A DNA stretch of 62,383 nt from NCBI GenBank assembly GCA_947623505.1, contig CANQGT010000011.1, forward strand, positions 1 to 62,383. Reading direction: 5' to 3'. Positions 1 to 8,412 of this stretch are shown in pieces. This stretch comes from an uncultured Clostridia bacterium. Lineage in GTDB: Bacteria; Bacillota; Clostridia; Oscillospirales; Acutalibacteraceae. Under the pieces are notes generated by a model. The model saw only the letters and a program-made list of their open reading frames with translations. It had not been told where the DNA came from and ran no database searches. The position numbers and the translations under genes are program-made. Each line of letters begins with the position of its first letter. The stretch's first letter is position 1.

Positions 1-130
1 CACTCGTCCTAGAAAATGTCTCAACTGGCGTTCTCCTGCTGAAGTCTTTTCTGTTGCACTTGCTTGACAATCTGCCGCTGTCTGCCGACAGGCAGACTGA
101 GGGGTTGGTCGATACAATCTCTAACCTTTT

Positions 131-940
131 TGGCTCACCTGTGCAAGGGGAGCTGTCTGCCGTCAGGCAGACTGAGGGGTTGGTCAGTTACAATAACGCC
201 ATTGTAACAGAACACTACAACCCTTCCGTTTCGCTAACGCTCAACACCTTCCCTTACACAGGGAAGGCTTGTTTTTGTAGATACACTCTTTAACCCCTTT
301 GGCTCCCCTGTGTAAGGGGAGCTGTCTGCCGCAGGCTGACTGAGGGGTTGGTCAGTTACAATAACGCTATTGTAGCAGAAGCTACAACCCTTCCGTTTCG
401 CTTACGCTCAACACCTTCCCTTACACAGGGAAGGCTTGTTTTTGTAGATACACTCTTTAACCGCTTTGGCTCACCTGTGTAAGGGGAGCCGGCTGCCGCA
501 AGGCAGACTGAGGGGTTGGTCAGTTACAATAACGCTATTGTAGCAGAACACTACAACCCTTCCGTTTCGCTAACGCTCAACACCTTCCCTTACACAGGGA
601 AGGCTTGTTCTTGTAGATACACTCTTTAACCCCTTTGGCTCACCTGTGTAAGGGGAGCCGGCTGCCGCAAGGCAGACTGAGGGGTTGGTCAGTTACAATA
701 ACGCTATTGTAGCAGAAGCTACAACCCTTCCGTTTCGCTAACGCTCAACACCTTCCCTTACACAGGGAAGGCTTGTTTTTGTAGATACACTCTTCAACTC
801 CTTTGGCTCACCTGTGCAAGGGGAGCTGTCTGCCGCAAGGCAGACTGAGGGGTTGGTCAGTTACAATAACGCCATTGTAACAGAACACTACAACCCCTCC
901 GTTTCGCTAACGCTCAACACCTCCCCTTACACAGGGGAGG
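131..940. repeat. Array of five palindromic repeat units
   Basis: Five head-to-tail copies of a 136-138 bp element lie at about 131-268, 300-435, 468-604, 637-772 and 805-940, separated by nearly identical 32-bp spacers (period about 168 bp). Each unit starts with GGCTCxCCTGTGTAAGGGG and ends with CCTTCCCTTACACAGGGAAGG or its C-rich variant, so its ends are inverted repeats. Inside are further small hairpins (GTCTGCC/GGCAGAC and ACAAT/ATTGT). A degenerate piece lies at about 61-115. No transposase is present, so this is a non-autonomous MITE- or REP-like element; the short reading frames across it are by-products of the repeat. Confidence 0.85.
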
Positions 941-1036
941 TGGAGAGAGGAGGGATTGTTCGCTTTCCATATCCTTACACAGGGGAGGCGGAGAGAGGAG
1001 GAATTGTTCGCTTTCCATATCCTTGCACAGGGGAGG
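925..1036. repeat. 48-bp tandem repeat at edge of palindrome array
   Basis: CCTTACACAGGGGAGG recurs at 925, 973 and (as CCTTGCACAGGGGAGG) 1021, giving an exact 48-bp period. The units extend the 3' end of the last palindromic element with a purine-rich GGAGAGAGGAGG segment and a TTCGCTTTCCATAT segment. This looks like slippage or stepwise duplication of the element's end. Confidence 0.75.
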
Positions 1037-1089
1037 CGGGGAGAGGAGGGATTATTGGGGAGGCATAATAGGTGGCGAATAGGGCAGAA

Positions 1090-1118
1090 AAATCCCTCCG
1101 CGAAAAGCGGAGGGATTT
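1090..1118 (-). terminator. Intrinsic terminator hairpin, part of the repeat tail
   Basis: A perfect 12-bp stem AAATCCCTCCGC / GCGGAGGGATTT has a 5-nt loop. On the minus strand it is followed by TTTTTC, so it can end transcription of the gene at 1148-2125. The same hairpin closes the repeat tail at the right end of the window. Confidence 0.7.
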
Positions 1119-1147
1119 CGTTGTTTAATATTCGTTTGCTTATCGGC

Positions 1148-2125
1148 TTACTGCCTTACAAGCTGGCGCCTTTCCATTATGTATTCATCCGACGCCGGGA
1201 ACTTATTATCATAGTACAGGATAAGTCCGGCTCCCTTATTATTTATAGCGCCCATAAAGTTCGCGTGCGTTATATCTACCTTGGCTACCATATGGTATTC
1301 GCCTTCTACGATTTTTCCGCTTGCCACGTCTACCTTTACCTTGGCGTAACCGTCCTCATAAACTACCTTGCAGTTATCGGCAGTTGTTCCTTCTGCCCAT
1401 TCAACACCTATCGTCTCTATCGTCGAGTCGATAGCGCCAAGCGAATTGAAGAAGTGACCTTGAGCGTCCATTCCCTTATGGCTCATATTAACCGTCTGCG
1501 GAACTATCGTTATCGTTATCGTTCCGTCGCCGTTATCAACAACTTCGCAGCTGAGCACGTCCTCGGGTGTTACTCTTGAGGTCATCATCGACGCGCCCGT
1601 TTCATCTACGTCCTGGTTTGGATCTCTGTTAGCGCAGGGCGGAAGTCCGTTTACGTTCGGCTTGAATATCTTGCCCAAAATCGGGGATACCAAACCGTTA
1701 AGGAACGAGCTGGGTTTACCATTAACAAGCAGACTGTTCGGCTTAAGAGTGAGGCTTTCCTCTACAAGAGCTTTGTAGAATACCGCCGTGCTACCGTCCT
1801 CGGTCGTATAATTCGCGGTTTCCGCTTTCGTGGCGTTATATACCGTGTTGTAGTAATTTACAACGTCCTCTACGCTCTGAAGGCTTACTCCGGCGTAATC
1901 GTTGGGCGTAAACGTCAACTGCGGCGCTTCGCTTTCTCTTTCGCCTTCTTCTCCGCCGGAACCTTTAATAATATCCTGCCACGTGCCGTCCTTTATTGTG
2001 TCAACCGCTTTGTTCATAGCAGCCATAACATAACTGATTTCGCTATGCTTAATAATGCCGAAGCCGGCGCAGCCTACAACTATTGCAATAACAAGCACAA
2101 GCGCTATAATTTTTACAGGTTTCAT
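1148..2125 (-). CDS. Hypothetical exported or lipoprotein-like protein
   Basis: This encodes a 325-residue protein I do not recognise. It begins with Lys residues and a hydrophobic stretch (about residues 5-20) that ends in VVGC, resembling a lipobox, so it is probably exported or anchored on the outer face of the membrane. The rest is soluble and rich in Asp, Thr and Val, with beta-strand-like stretches near the C-terminus. The ATG at 2125 is chosen because GGAG lies 8 nt upstream; an ATG five codons earlier overlaps that ribosome site. It is transcribed away from the regulator at 2309. Function is unknown; lipoprotein versus membrane-anchored is unresolved. Confidence 0.75.
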   Translation of the reverse strand: MKPVKIIALVLVIAIVVGCAGFGIIKHSEISYVMAAMNKAVDTIKDGTWQDIIKGSGGEEGERESEAPQLTFTPNDYAGVSLQSVEDVVNYYNTVYNATKAETANYTTEDGSTAVFYKALVEESLTLKPNSLLVNGKPSSFLNGLVSPILGKIFKPNVNGLPPCANRDPNQDVDETGASMMTSRVTPEDVLSCEVVDNGDGTITITIVPQTVNMSHKGMDAQGHFFNSLGAIDSTIETIGVEWAEGTTADNCKVVYEDGYAKVKVDVASGKIVEGEYHMVAKVDITHANFMGAINNKGAGLILYYDNKFPASDEYIMERRQLVRQ

Positions 2126-2241
2126 ATTTCTACTCCTCATAATAGATATTTGCTTATAATATCAGTTTTTACTATAAACCCAAAAAATAAATTAACTGTT
2201 AATTGAAAATAAACCGAAAATAAATTTTTATAAAAATACTA

Positions 2242-2270
2242 TTGTTTTTATTTGGCAAACGTGATAAAAT
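2242..2270 (+). promoter_or_regulatory. Putative sigma-A promoter of the orphan regulator
   Basis: TTGTTT, 17-bp spacer, TAAAAT lies about 38 bp upstream of the start codon at 2309, in an A/T-rich divergent intergenic region. The -10 fits well and the -35 only moderately. Confidence 0.45.
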
Positions 2271-2308
2271 ATATGTGAAGAAAGACAGCGCTAAGAGGTG
2301 GGGTAAAT

Positions 2309-2989
2309 ATGTTCAACATTCTTGTGATAGAAGACGATATTGACTGGATCAGCAATATAGGCACACGCCTTCGCCGCGACGGTTACAACATCGTCTCGGC
2401 GGGGAATACGCTTGCGGCGCAGCAATTACTTGATGACGTTTTCGTGGACCTTTGCATCGCCTCCACCAAAGGCTCAGACAGGCAAATCTATACTTTTCTT
2501 GAATCTTTGAAAAAAAGCAGCTATCAATATCTGCCGATAATCGTTATATCGACAAGCCATTCTTTCACGGAAATGGAAACGGCGTTTAATATGGGCGCCG
2601 ACGACTATATGATAAAGCCGTTCAATTTAGACGAGCTTTCTTTAAGGGTTAGAGCTCTTCTGCGCAGAGCGAGCATTATGAACGAGCGAAAAATCCAAAT
2701 CGGCTCAACAATGCTGAATTTTGACACGCTCACCCTTGTTCAAAACGGCGAGGAAACACTTTTGCCGAAAAAAGAATTTATGCTGCTTTACATGCTGGTT
2801 TCCTCTATGGACAAAATTTTCGGCCGCCACCAGATTATGGACGAAATTTGGGGATATGACAATGAATCCGACGAAAAAACAATCAACGTGCATATCAATC
2901 GGCTGCGTGAAAAGCTGAAAAACAACAAGGATATTGAAATAAAAACCGTTCGCGGAATGGGATATAAAGCCGTTTTGAAAAACAAATAA
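2309..2989 (+). CDS. OmpR-family response regulator with atypical receiver
   Basis: The 226-residue protein has an N-terminal receiver-like domain (about 1-120) and a C-terminal OmpR/PhoB winged-helix DNA-binding domain (about 130-224, ending in the usual TVRGMGYK motif). The acidic pair Asp9-Asp10 and Lys103 are present. At the expected phospho-acceptor position the usual DLVLLD stretch reads DLCIAS, placing Ser52 where Asp should be, and Ser81 stands at the conserved Thr. It is therefore probably not controlled by His-Asp phosphotransfer. No histidine kinase is adjacent; the gene has its own promoter and terminator. GGTGGGG precedes the ATG. Targets are unknown; the divergent gene 1148-2125 is a candidate. 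Confidence 0.88.
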   Translation: MFNILVIEDDIDWISNIGTRLRRDGYNIVSAGNTLAAQQLLDDVFVDLCIASTKGSDRQIYTFLESLKKSSYQYLPIIVISTSHSFTEMETAFNMGADDYMIKPFNLDELSLRVRALLRRASIMNERKIQIGSTMLNFDTLTLVQNGEETLLPKKEFMLLYMLVSSMDKIFGRHQIMDEIWGYDNESDEKTINVHINRLREKLKNNKDIEIKTVRGMGYKAVLKNK

Positions 2990-3002
2990 AAAATCGTATC
3001 AC

Positions 3003-3052
3003 AAAAAAGACTGCAAGCCTATCATTTAAAGATCACTTGCAGTCGTTTTTTA
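3003..3052 (+). terminator. Intrinsic terminator after the regulator
   Basis: The arms GACTGCAAG (3009-3017) and CTTGCAGTC (3036-3044) are followed by GTTTTTT. A-runs on the other side could let it also act on minus-strand transcripts that pass 3083. Confidence 0.8.
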
Positions 3053-3082
3053 TTTGGGGGCTGTTTTCTCAGTCCTTTCAGT

Positions 3083-3640
3083 TTATCTGTCTCCGGGAAT
3101 CCTCATAAGGTTTTGGCGTATTCCTCTTACGTCCTGAAGCGCCTTGTAAAGCGCGTCGTCTATCTTAAGAAGAGTATCCTCCGCATAATTGTTGACGGCG
3201 GCAACGGATTCCCTCTTATTTTTCTGCGCGGCGGCAAGCATATCGTTTGCCTGCGCTGTGGCATTGCCCAAAATCTCGCTTGCGTGAGCCTGGGCGTCTC
3301 TCACGGCGGCCTCGCCCTCTTCTTTTGCCCTTGCGAGAAGCTCGGCGGCCTCTGCCTGCGCGGTCTGTGTTATCTGATCGCGGGCAACAAGCTCGCGCGC
3401 CTGAGCCTGAGCCTCCTCGATTATGGATTTGGCTTCCTTGTGAGCGTCCTCAAGAATCGTGTTTCTCGAATCGATTATCGCCTTAGCCTGCTTGGTTTCG
3501 TGAGGCGTGTTAAGACGTATGTCCTCGATAATGGTTTTTATCTTCTCAACGTCTACAAGGCTCTTTTTCGTCATCGGCATAGACGTGGCGTCGTCAAGCA
3601 CATCTTCCAAATCTTCAAGTAAAATATCAGTATTTGTCAT
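3083..3640 (-). CDS. Coiled-coil protein downstream of coaD
   Basis: The 185-residue protein is dominated by Ala/Glu/Gln/Arg-rich heptad-like sequence from about residue 45 to 160, consistent with one long coiled coil resembling DivIVA-like or ATP-synthase b/E-type stalk proteins. It has no signal peptide or membrane segment. Its start overlaps the coaD stop by 14 nt, so the two are translationally coupled. I cannot assign a function; the architecture alone would fit a scaffold or cell-division-associated protein. No catalytic motif is visible. Confidence 0.8.
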   Translation of the reverse strand: MTNTDILLEDLEDVLDDATSMPMTKKSLVDVEKIKTIIEDIRLNTPHETKQAKAIIDSRNTILEDAHKEAKSIIEEAQAQARELVARDQITQTAQAEAAELLARAKEEGEAAVRDAQAHASEILGNATAQANDMLAAAQKNKRESVAAVNNYAEDTLLKIDDALYKALQDVRGIRQNLMRIPGDR

Positions 3641-4124
3641 AATTTATTTCTCCTTTACATCTTTTTATAACATCATCTAAAATTTCGGCAGGAACAAATC
3701 CGGATATATCGCCGTTCAGGCGGCAAACCTCTTTCACCATACTTGACGACAAAAACATATTTTTCCCCTTTGCGGTAAGGAAAACCGTTTCTATCTGCGG
3801 AAACAGGCTCTGGTTCGTAAGCGCCTGCTGAAATTCATAATCAAAATCGGAAACCGCGCGCAGACCTTTTACAATCGCCACGGCTCCTTTTTTTCTGGCG
3901 TAATCAACAAGCAGGCCGTCGTATGTATCGAACTCGATATTATCTCCGAAAACGCATTTTTTAAGGAGGCTCAGCCTCTCCCGCGTGGAAAAGACGGAAT
4001 TTTTCGCGCTGTTTGTCATCACAAGAACAATTACTCTGTCAAAAAGCTCCGCCGCGCGCTCGATAATATCCTTATGCCCAAGAGTAACGGGATCGAAGCT
4101 TCCGGGGCAAACGGCAATTTTCAT
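3627..4124 (-). CDS. coaD: Phosphopantetheine adenylyltransferase
   Basis: CoaD transfers AMP from ATP to 4'-phosphopantetheine, the penultimate step of cytosolic coenzyme A synthesis. The 165-residue length is normal. The N-terminal PGSFDPVTLGHKDII carries the nucleotidyltransferase (T/H)xGH signature, and SSSMVKE near residue 130 is the second conserved substrate-binding motif. It lies 5 nt after rsmD and overlaps the following coiled-coil gene by 14 nt. rsmD-coaD adjacency is common in bacteria and supports the call. Confidence 0.97.
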   Translation of the reverse strand: MKIAVCPGSFDPVTLGHKDIIERAAELFDRVIVLVMTNSAKNSVFSTRERLSLLKKCVFGDNIEFDTYDGLLVDYARKKGAVAIVKGLRAVSDFDYEFQQALTNQSLFPQIETVFLTAKGKNMFLSSSMVKEVCRLNGDISGFVPAEILDDVIKRCKGEINYDKY

Positions 4125-4129
4125 AAAAC

Positions 4130-4666
4130 TCAGTCCTTTCGGTAAAGAGTGATCTTGGTTTTGCCGTAAACACGTTCACGAACGGCGGAAAATCCGCCGA
4201 ATTGCTGCGGCAGCACTTCGTCCTTTGACGTTTCGCAGACCGCGAGCCCGCCGGAGCAAACCGCCGAATCAAGATAAGGCAGGCATTTTTTCACTATTCC
4301 CTGATTATAAGGCGGATCAAGAAACACAAGGCCGAATCCCGAAGCGCCGGCGAGAAACGAAACGCCGTCTCCCAAAACGAACCTGCTTCTGCCCGAAAAG
4401 CCGCAACGATCTATGTTGCCTTTTACAATTTCCGCCGCGCTTTTATTTATCTCAACGAAAACGCAATGCTCGGCTCCCCTTGAAAGGGCTTCTATCCCAA
4501 GCTGGCCGGAGCCTGCAAAAAGATCAAGCGCTTTTCTGCCCTCTATATCAAACTGGATCATACTGAACAACGCCTCTTTGACGTTTTCAGCGGTAGGTCT
4601 TGTTATATCGTCACCCCGCAGGGTGGTAAGCCTCCTGCCGCGCGCGCTGCCTGTGATCACTCTCAT
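4130..4666 (-). CDS. rsmD: 16S rRNA (guanine-966 N2) methyltransferase
   Basis: RsmD is a SAM-dependent methyltransferase that modifies G966 in the small-subunit rRNA during 30S assembly. The 178-residue protein starts with RVITGSARGR, has the SAM-binding LDLFAGSGQLGIEAL near residue 45, and the N6/N2-methylase motif DPPYN near residue 117. It heads the rsmD-coaD-coiled-coil operon with very short spacings. Confidence 0.96.
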   Translation of the reverse strand: MRVITGSARGRRLTTLRGDDITRPTAENVKEALFSMIQFDIEGRKALDLFAGSGQLGIEALSRGAEHCVFVEINKSAAEIVKGNIDRCGFSGRSRFVLGDGVSFLAGASGFGLVFLDPPYNQGIVKKCLPYLDSAVCSGGLAVCETSKDEVLPQQFGGFSAVRERVYGKTKITLYRKD

Positions 4667-4767
4667 AATAATCTGTTCCCAAAGGCGGAGCTATGCCCGC
4701 CTGCGCATTTTTATACAAATATAATTATACATTTATGGCATAAAGTAGTCAAGTCTAATTTTTAAAT

Positions 4768-6588
4768 TCACATATTATGGTAAAATGTGTAAATGCTTTC
4801 GGCGTTTTTTCTGCTTATCGACGGGCACCGCGCCAGCTCCTCAACGCTGCTTTCTTTGATTTTGGAAACCGTTTTGAAATATTTCATAAGAGCCTTCGCC
4901 TTCGCCTCGCCTATACCCTCGATGCTCAGCAGACTTGACGACAAAGTGCTTTTCTTATGCTTTTTGTGATGATACGTTATCGCGAAGCGGTGAACCTCCT
5001 CCTGAATATTTGAAACAAGAGTAAAGGCGCTGCGGTGGGAATTTATCTCTATCTCTCCCCCGCCGAAAGCTATCGCGCGCGTGCGGTGTTTGCCGTCCTT
5101 CACCATACCGAAAACGGGCACGTTAAGCCCCATTTTTTCAACTACGGGCAGAACGGCGTTCACCTGCGGCACGCCGCCGTCAAGCAATATAAGATCCGGC
5201 AGTATCTTAAACGTGCTTCCCTCTTCATCGTTATAATAATGATTGAATCTGCGCGTGAGCACCTCGCTCATTGAGCCGACGTCGTTCTGACCGTCAAATC
5301 CCTTAACTGAAAAGCGCTTGTAAGCGGATCTCATAGGCCTGCCGTTTCGGAAAACCACCATACCGGCAACATTATCCGCGCCGAAAGTATGCGAAATATC
5401 ATAGCTTTCTATATATTCGGGCGGCTTCGCAAGGCCGAGCAGCTTCGCGAGCTCCTCAAGAGCGGTAAACTCCCTGCCGAGCCTGCCCTCGCTTTGCGCA
5501 AGATGCTCCGAGGCGTTTTGAACGCACATTTTTACAATCGAAAGATGTTCGCCCTTTTGCGGATGGATAAATTCGGTTTTCCTGCCCCTTTGACTTTCAA
5601 GAAACTGCCGCAAAAGCTCCTCGTCCTCTATCTCGCCGTCAACCGCAATGCGTGAAGGTATCCTCCCCCTCATCGAATAATAGCGTTCGATAAGTTCAAA
5701 TCGGGCGGCGGGCAAATCGTCAACGCTGTCTATTATCCAAAATTCATCGTCCGTCAGCCTGCCGTTTTCAAAGCGTATCGCTTCAAAGCAGGCTTTCTTT
5801 TTGCCGTTCGCGATCGCGAAAACGTCCTCCTCCGGCACGTTTATCGAAACCACTTTCTGCTTTTCGTCAAGGTGCTTTATCGCCCTTATCCTGTCGCGCA
5901 GCTTGGCGGCCTCCTCAAATTCAAGCTCATCGGAGAGCGCGTTCATACGCTCCGTCATTTCGCGCACGGCCGCTTTACTGCCGCCCTTTAGAAACGAAAT
6001 CGCGTCGCGAACATTCGCGTTGTATTCCTCTTTGGTAATTCTGCCGGCGCAGGGAGCGGAGCAGAGCCCCATAAAACCGTTAAGGCACGGGCGTGATTTT
6101 CCGTAATCCCTCGGAAACTGCTTTGTGCAGCGCGGCAGCTTAAAAATTTTAAGAGTTTCCTCCACGGCCTGCTTAACGGAAAAGCCGGAAATATACGGCC
6201 CGACATAAGTCGCTCCGTCATCGTCAATCCGCTTGCATTCCGAAATGCGGGGAAACTCGCCTTTAGTTATTTTTATATAGTTGTATCCCTTATCGTCTTT
6301 TAAAAGAATATTGTATTTGGGCATATGCTGCTTTATGAGCGAGCATTCAAGCACCAGCGCCTCAAATTCGGTGTCAACAAGAATGTAATCGAAATCGTCT
6401 ACGTTTTCAACCATTCTGATAACTTTAAGAGAATGATTGGAATGCGAACCGAAATAAGAAGAAACCCTGTTTTTCAGCTTTTTCGCCTTACCGATATAGA
6501 TAATTTTTTTATCCTTGTTTTTCATAATATAAACGCCTGGCTGCATTGGCAGCGCCATCGCTTTTCTGCGAAGTTCCTTTTCGGTCAC
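4768..6588 (-). CDS. uvrC: Excinuclease ABC subunit C
   Basis: UvrC makes both incisions in nucleotide excision repair after UvrA/UvrB mark a lesion. The 606-residue protein contains the N-terminal GIY-YIG nuclease domain (PGVYIMKNK...IYIGKAKKLKNRV, about 17-50), a central UVR motif that binds UvrB (about 195-230), an RNase H-like nuclease region (about 370-540, with ESYDISH) and C-terminal helix-hairpin-helix motifs (about 550-605). Length and order are typical. It stands alone between rsmD and the ptsH terminator. Confidence 0.97.
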   Translation of the reverse strand: MTEKELRRKAMALPMQPGVYIMKNKDKKIIYIGKAKKLKNRVSSYFGSHSNHSLKVIRMVENVDDFDYILVDTEFEALVLECSLIKQHMPKYNILLKDDKGYNYIKITKGEFPRISECKRIDDDGATYVGPYISGFSVKQAVEETLKIFKLPRCTKQFPRDYGKSRPCLNGFMGLCSAPCAGRITKEEYNANVRDAISFLKGGSKAAVREMTERMNALSDELEFEEAAKLRDRIRAIKHLDEKQKVVSINVPEEDVFAIANGKKKACFEAIRFENGRLTDDEFWIIDSVDDLPAARFELIERYYSMRGRIPSRIAVDGEIEDEELLRQFLESQRGRKTEFIHPQKGEHLSIVKMCVQNASEHLAQSEGRLGREFTALEELAKLLGLAKPPEYIESYDISHTFGADNVAGMVVFRNGRPMRSAYKRFSVKGFDGQNDVGSMSEVLTRRFNHYYNDEEGSTFKILPDLILLDGGVPQVNAVLPVVEKMGLNVPVFGMVKDGKHRTRAIAFGGGEIEINSHRSAFTLVSNIQEEVHRFAITYHHKKHKKSTLSSSLLSIEGIGEAKAKALMKYFKTVSKIKESSVEELARCPSISRKNAESIYTFYHNM

Positions 6589-6611
6589 ATTCTCGCCTCC
6601 CTCAGACCGTA

Positions 6612-6646
6612 ATTTAAAAAATAAGGGTACAGAATTACTCTGTACC
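6612..6646 (-). terminator. Intrinsic terminator of ptsH
   Basis: On the minus strand, the stem GGTACAG / CTGTACC (6626-6646) is followed by CTTATTTTTTAAATT, directly downstream of the HPr gene and before uvrC. Confidence 0.75.
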
Positions 6647-6676
6647 GCAATATTTTATAATATTCAAAGAGTTTAA

Positions 6677-6940
6677 TCAATCGGCGAAGCCGCTTTTAAC
6701 AAGAGCGATAAGCCCCTCTACGGCGCTTTCTTCGTCAGAACCGTCTGCAATAATGCGAATATCAGTGCCGCCCATTATGCCAAGCGAAAGAACGCCTAAA
6801 AGCGATTTCGCGTTTACTCTTCTCTCTTCCTTTTCAACCCAAATAGAAGACTTAAATTCGTTTGCTTTCTGGATAAAAAACGTGGCGGGACGGGCATGAA
6901 GGCCAACCTGATTTTCAACTTTAACATCTTTTACAAACAT
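6677..6940 (-). CDS. ptsH: Phosphocarrier protein HPr
   Basis: HPr relays phosphate from enzyme I to sugar-specific PTS components, and in Firmicutes its Ser form is a corepressor for carbon catabolite control. The start is taken at the ATG at 6940, which has GAGAGG upstream; a TTG eight codons earlier is less likely. With this start the active histidine is exactly His15 (GLHARPA) and the regulatory serine exactly Ser46 (NAKSLLG), the canonical numbering. Both residues are present, so this is HPr rather than Crh. The 87-residue length is normal. It is monocistronic, with its own promoter and terminator. Confidence 0.93.
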   Translation of the reverse strand: MFVKDVKVENQVGLHARPATFFIQKANEFKSSIWVEKEERRVNAKSLLGVLSLGIMGGTDIRIIADGSDEESAVEGLIALVKSGFAD

Positions 6941-7007
6941 TCTTAAAAACCTCTCATCATTCAATAATAACAGCCAAATATCTATGGCTTATTAAGTTTT
7001 CTTACCT

Positions 7008-7035
7008 ATTATATCACCAAAGACGATTAGGTCAA
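7008..7035 (-). promoter_or_regulatory. Sigma-A promoter of ptsH
   Basis: On the minus strand, TTGACC, 16-bp spacer, TATAAT lies about 70 bp upstream of the HPr start. The leader contains a small hairpin AGCCA/TGGCT at 6972-6989 of unknown importance. Confidence 0.7.
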
Positions 7036-7120
7036 CCGATTATTTTAAAGTTCGTATGCTTTATGAAACAAATACAAATTATTTTGCCCCGTTTTGTGCA
7101 AAATTCACATATTTTTTTAC

Positions 7121-7846
7121 TTATTTTAACTGTTTCAAAAATTCATAATCCGCCTTGTCAAGTTCAGCCTTTTCAAGCATATCGGGGCGGCGTTTCGCGG
7201 TGCGTTCAAGGGACTGACGGCGGCGCCATTTTTTTATGTTTTCGTGGTGCCCCGAAATAAGTATCTCCGGCACAATTTTTTCGTGCCATTCATAAGGGCG
7301 CGTATATTGCGGATACTCCAAAAGAGAGCTGAAATGGCTTTCTTCCTCAAAGCATTCGTCATCGGAAAGAACGCCCGGCAACAGCCTTGAAACAGCGTCC
7401 GCAAGTATAAGCGCTGGAAGCTCGCCGCCCGTGAGGACATAATCTCCGACGGAAATTTCCTCCGGCTTGAGCTCCTCTATCACTCTTTCGTCTATACCCT
7501 CGTAATGGCCGCACAAAAGAGCTATATTATCAAGCCGCGAAAGCTCCTTGACACGCTCCTGCGTAAGCGTTTTCCCCTGAGGCGTCATATAGATAAGATG
7601 CGGCGTTTTACCGAGCTTTTCGCAAAGCGCCTTAAAGCAGTCGAACACGGGCTGAGCCTGCATTATCATACCCATTCCTCCGCCGTAGGGCGTATCGTCA
7701 ACCCTGCGGTGTTTGTCCTCTGTATATTCCCTTATATCGGTGCATTCTATCTTCACCTTTCCCGCCTCGCGCGCCCTGCCGATTATGCTTTCGGAAAGAT
7801 AGGCGTAACACATTTCGGGGAAAAGAGTAAGTATATCAATCCTCAT
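7121..7846 (-). CDS. trmD: tRNA (guanine-37 N1) methyltransferase
   Basis: TrmD methylates G37 next to the anticodon of tRNAs reading CNN codons and prevents frameshifting. The 241-residue protein shows the SPOUT-fold hallmarks: N-terminal MRIDILTLFPEM, DDTPYGGGMGM near residue 50, LLCGHYEGIDERV near 110 and ISVGDYVLTGGELPAL near 132. Its start overlaps the rimM stop by 11 nt. The usual downstream gene rplS is absent here. Confidence 0.97.
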   Translation of the reverse strand: MRIDILTLFPEMCYAYLSESIIGRAREAGKVKIECTDIREYTEDKHRRVDDTPYGGGMGMIMQAQPVFDCFKALCEKLGKTPHLIYMTPQGKTLTQERVKELSRLDNIALLCGHYEGIDERVIEELKPEEISVGDYVLTGGELPALILADAVSRLLPGVLSDDECFEEESHFSSLLEYPQYTRPYEWHEKIVPEILISGHHENIKKWRRRQSLERTAKRRPDMLEKAELDKADYEFLKQLK

Positions 7847-8345
7847 TGAAAAGTCCTTTCATCGGAATAATTCTGATAACCTGATATTCCGTGTTTATCT
7901 CTTTGACTATATCGGGGATCATCGGAACAAGTCTGCGTTTTCCGCCGCTTTCGATTTCAAGAATATCGGACGCGCCGTAATTTACCACGTCGGCCACTCT
8001 GCCGTATTCCTCGTCGGTTTCGGCATTCACAACATAACAGCCTATAAGATCCTGAATATAGTTCGCCCCGTCCTCTATTTTCGCGTCGCCTCGGTCGCAG
8101 TAAAGCACCTTATTCTTATAATATTCTGCGTCGTCGGCTGAGGTGATCTCTTTAAATGAAATAAGAGCGTGATTTTTTTGCGGACGCACCGAAACAACGC
8201 TTAGCGGACTCTGCCCCTTATCGTCAAGATACAGCGTTTTTAACTGCTTCAGGTATTCAATGCCGTCGCACCACATTTCGAGTTTCATCTCGCCCTTTAT
8301 TCCGTGGGTGTTTACAAGTCTGCCCACTTCAAGAAACTGCTTCAT
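7836..8345 (-). CDS. rimM: Ribosome maturation factor RimM
   Basis: RimM binds ribosomal protein S19 and assists 16S processing and assembly of the 30S head. The start is set at the ATG at 8345 (MKQFLEVGRLVNTHGIKGE), preceded by GGTGG; upstream codons in the same frame do not look like family sequence. The 169-residue length is normal, with the N-terminal RimM barrel and the C-terminal PRC-like barrel (LIGCYVVNAETDEEYGRV onward). It is cotranscribed with trmD (11-nt overlap). Confidence 0.95.
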   Translation of the reverse strand: MKQFLEVGRLVNTHGIKGEMKLEMWCDGIEYLKQLKTLYLDDKGQSPLSVVSVRPQKNHALISFKEITSADDAEYYKNKVLYCDRGDAKIEDGANYIQDLIGCYVVNAETDEEYGRVADVVNYGASDILEIESGGKRRLVPMIPDIVKEINTEYQVIRIIPMKGLFNED

Positions 8346-8412
8346 TTTGCCACCAAATTCTTTTTTATGTTTTGTTGAATAAAACCCCGCTTGATTGAGC
8401 TTAAAACTGAAC

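Noticed and set aside
131-940. CRISPR array
   Set aside because: The period is about 168 bp, the spacers are nearly identical to each other and no cas genes are present.
54-1068. Short open frames inside the left repeat array
   Set aside because: They repeat the element itself in one frame, have no ribosome sites and no protein-like composition.
956-1579. 207-codon plus-strand frame over the repeat edge and the exported-protein gene
   Set aside because: It runs antisense to a better supported gene and starts inside the repeat; residue use is not protein-like.
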